A stretch of 7,754 nucleotides of DNA from an uncultured Chryseolinea sp. Its GTDB lineage: Bacteria > Bacteroidota > Bacteroidia > Cytophagales > Cyclobacteriaceae. The DNA lies in assembly GCA_946478915.1 (NCBI GenBank), contig CAMLER010000226.1, forward strand, positions 1 to 7,754. Reading direction: 5' to 3'. How positions within the stretch are numbered: the first letter of the stretch is position 1; each line of letters opens with the position of its first letter. Below the pieces are notes generated by a model, which made no database searches, was not told where the DNA came from, and worked only from the letters and a program-made list of their open reading frames with translations. Shown here one piece after another: positions 6,751 to 7,754 of the stretch. Made by a program: the position numbers and the translations under genes.

Positions 6751-6895
6751 TTTTTTACCGCAGGGGACTGAGGCAAATGCACCCGCCTACGATGCCTTCG
6801 GAGGCCGCTGCGTTTGGATCATGATTCCTCACTATTCTTTGAACCGTCGAATATATATGAATAGATTCCTCCGTCCTCTGCGGTTAAAAGCAATT
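6751..6895. repeat. E3, 145-bp palindromic element
   Basis: The left end TTTTTACCGCAGGGGAC and the right end GTCCTCTGCGGTTAAAA are inverse with two mismatches. Its internal block at 6841-6873 matches E2 6624-6656. It lacks most of the CGCTGAGG run of E2, which accounts for the shorter length. Confidence 0.75.
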
Positions 6896-6941
6896 ATGAT
6901 TCCGTGCACGCTATCGGATAGTTCGTGCGACCCCACGTTTC
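6896..6941 (+). repeat. S3, 46-nt segment with the best hairpin
   Basis: It contains GCACGCTATCGGATAG and TTCGTGCGAC. CTATC pairs with GATAG inside GCACG/CGTGC, giving a 10-bp hairpin interrupted by a TT bulge. It is one base shorter than S1 and S2. Confidence 0.75.
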
Positions 6942-6987
6942 TTTTTACCGCCTGCCTGTCCGGATCGGCAAGCGCTTAAAAGCAATC
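6942..6987. repeat. E4, minimal 46-bp palindromic element
   Basis: It keeps only the element ends and a short middle. The left arm TTTTTACCGCCTGCC pairs, with three mismatches, with the right arm GGCAAGCGCTTAAAA across TGTCCGGATC. This looks like an internal-deletion form of the longer E elements. It still has S copies on both sides. Confidence 0.7.
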
Positions 6988-7014
6988 TTGATTTCCATGA
7001 GCACTATCGAATAG
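6988..7014 (+). repeat. S4, truncated last copy of the S segment
   Basis: Only the first half is recognisable, including GCACTATCGAATAG aligned to S3 GCACGCTATCGGATAG. It ends where the likely promoter of the downstream dehydrogenase gene begins. Confidence 0.5.
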
Positions 7015-7019
7015 GTTTA
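6988..7019 (+). promoter_or_regulatory. Tentative Bacteroidota-type promoter for the dehydrogenase gene
   Basis: TTG at 6988-6990 and TAGGTTTA at 7012-7019 are 21 nt apart, close to the TTTG / TAnnTTTG pattern with its 19-21-nt spacer; the -7 box differs at its last base. It lies about 27 nt before the ATG. Both boxes lie in or next to the last half-copy of the S repeat. Confidence 0.25.
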
Positions 7020-7045
7020 ATCTTTATCTTGTCTAAAAAAGACGC

Positions 7046-7754
7046 ATGACAAATATCTCCATTATTGGCTCAGGCACCATGGGTAATGGCATTGCCCATG
7101 TTTTTGCACAATATGGCTATAAGGTTTCACTGATTGATATTTCAGATGAAGCATTGAAAAGGGCTCTTGAGACTATCCAAAAAAATTTGAATCGTCAGGT
7201 CGAGAAAGGAACTATTGATGAAGAACAAAAGAAGAGCGCGCTCCAAAATATTACTACTAGCAACGACATCGGAAAAGGCATTGAGAATGCAGAACTGATC
7301 GTCGAAGCAGCCACCGAAAACGTTGACTTAAAATTGAAAATCTTCCGCCAACTTGACGAACATACAAGTGGATCTGCAATACTGGCCACCAATACTTCAT
7401 CCATATCCATCACTAAAATTGGTTCGGTAACAAACCATCCGGAGAATGTTGTGGGCATGCATTTCATGAATCCGGTGCCACTCATGAAATTGGTAGAAGT
7501 TATTCGGGGGAAAAGTACGAGCGACGAAGTAACCCATCAGGTGATGAACATTGCGAGGAAGCTGGAAAAAATACCGGTTGAGGTAAACGACGCACCGGGA
7601 TTTGTTGCCAACAGAATCCTCATGCCGATGATTAACGAGGCCATTTGCGCGCTGCATGACGGCGTATCAGGAGTAGCCGAAATTGATACGGTCATGAAGC
7701 TTGGAATGTCCCATCCGATGGGTCCATTACAGCTGGCCGATTTTATTGGCCTGG
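7046..7754 (+). CDS. hbd: 3-hydroxybutyryl-CoA dehydrogenase, C-terminal end missing
   Basis: NAD-dependent oxidoreductase interconverting 3-hydroxyacyl-CoA (typically 3-hydroxybutyryl-CoA) and 3-oxoacyl-CoA, used in fatty acid breakdown or butyrate-type metabolism; cytoplasmic. The window holds 236 codons of a family that usually has 280-295. The Rossmann fold begins at once with IIGSGTMGNGIA (6-17) and has D31 at the end of the second strand, as expected for NAD. Further landmarks: EAATEN (87-92), TNTSSI (115-120), catalytic H139 in GMHFMNP, E151 in KLVEVI twelve residues later (the usual His-Glu pair spacing), N142, and the C-terminal domain start NDAPGFVANRIL (181-192) and HPMGPLQLAD (223-232). 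It is a stand-alone enzyme so far, not fused to a hydratase in this part. The ATG at 7046 is preceded by AAAAAAGA, a weak ribosome site. Exact chain-length preference cannot be read from the sequence. Confidence 0.95.
   Translation, partial: MTNISIIGSGTMGNGIAHVFAQYGYKVSLIDISDEALKRALETIQKNLNRQVEKGTIDEEQKKSALQNITTSNDIGKGIENAELIVEAATENVDLKLKIFRQLDEHTSGSAILATNTSSISITKIGSVTNHPENVVGMHFMNPVPLMKLVEVIRGKSTSDEVTHQVMNIARKLEKIPVEVNDAPGFVANRILMPMINEAICALHDGVSGVAEIDTVMKLGMSHPMGPLQLADFIGL

Larger units (their letters stand above)
6247..7014. repeat. Tandem composite repeat array: conserved 46-47-nt segment (S) alternating with palindromic elements (E)
   Basis: This stretch fills the space between the lipoprotein and dehydrogenase genes and holds no credible gene. 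Its order is S0-E1-S1-E2-S2-E3-S3-E4-S4, all in the same direction. Each complete S is 46-47 nt and is followed directly by T-run plus ACCGC. Each E begins TTTTTACCGC and ends with a near-inverse, GCGGTTAAAA (CGCTTAAAA in E4) followed by GCAAT. E lengths are 178, 185, 145 and 46 bp, shrinking left to right. The E arms (ACGCAGAG, ACGCTGAG) resemble the CGCAGAG-rich dispersed palindromes seen between genes in many bacteria (from memory). Open frames crossing it on both strands look like shadows of the repeat. Confidence 0.85.

Noticed and set aside
6379..6979. Open frames of 73-111 codons on both strands in the repeat array
   Set aside because: They follow the E and S repeats on either strand, overlap one another, and their recurring peptides reflect the repeated DNA. 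No domain or membrane pattern supports a gene.
6294..6987. Integron attC sites
   Set aside because: Palindromes ending in GGTTAAAA lack the attC core GTTRRRY with its partner RYYYAAC, and no gene cassettes lie between them.
6247..7014. CRISPR array
   Set aside because: The repeated blocks alternate with elements of very unequal length (178 to 46 bp) that are themselves related to each other, unlike unique spacers. No cas gene is in view.
7195..7657. Two minus-strand frames of 86-96 codons
   Set aside because: They are opposite the hbd coding sequence, which has all family motifs.

Overview
The window looks like chromosomal DNA of a Bacteroidota bacterium, most likely a Cytophagales-type relative (inference). 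ParE and ParC have the Bacteroidota form, start codons lack strong Shine-Dalgarno sequences and sit behind A-rich leaders, and one gene start has an exact match to the Bacteroidota -7 promoter element TAnnTTTG. No tRNA, rRNA, transposase, phage or CRISPR locus was seen.

Layout: (1) Positions 1-3907, minus strand: a parE-parC topoisomerase IV pair. parE is complete; parC runs off the left edge. The 196-bp gap between them is filled almost wholly by two palindromic elements built from an octamer repeat (GTGTTGAN). The right end of the second element overlaps the parE stop codon. (2) 3908-4148: intergenic DNA with a perfect 12-bp GC-rich hairpin. (3) 4149-4589, minus strand: an unrecognised four-helix membrane protein. 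(4) 4590-4629: a 40-bp divergent promoter region. (5) 4630-6217, plus strand: a two-gene unit with overlapping ends, made of a full-length fatty acid hydroxylase superfamily protein resembling animal alkylglycerol monooxygenase (AGMO/TMEM195) and a small putative lipoprotein. (6) About 6247-7014: 770 bp without a credible gene, holding an ordered tandem array in which a conserved 46-47-nt segment alternates with four palindromic elements of shrinking size. (7) 7046 to the right edge, plus strand: most of a 3-hydroxybutyryl-CoA dehydrogenase.

ParE and ParC form one enzyme (the A2B2 type IIA topoisomerase that decatenates daughter chromosomes) and are probably cotranscribed through the octamer repeat. 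The AGMO-like enzyme and the lipoprotein are probably cotranscribed too, but nothing in the sequence links their functions. The hydroxyacyl-CoA dehydrogenase belongs to fatty acid or butyrate metabolism and seems independent.

The protein genes are mostly of known families. The least explained parts are the two non-coding repeat structures, at 1828-2020 and 6247-7014. Both are internally regular and can be checked base by base. No new defence or mobile system is claimed.
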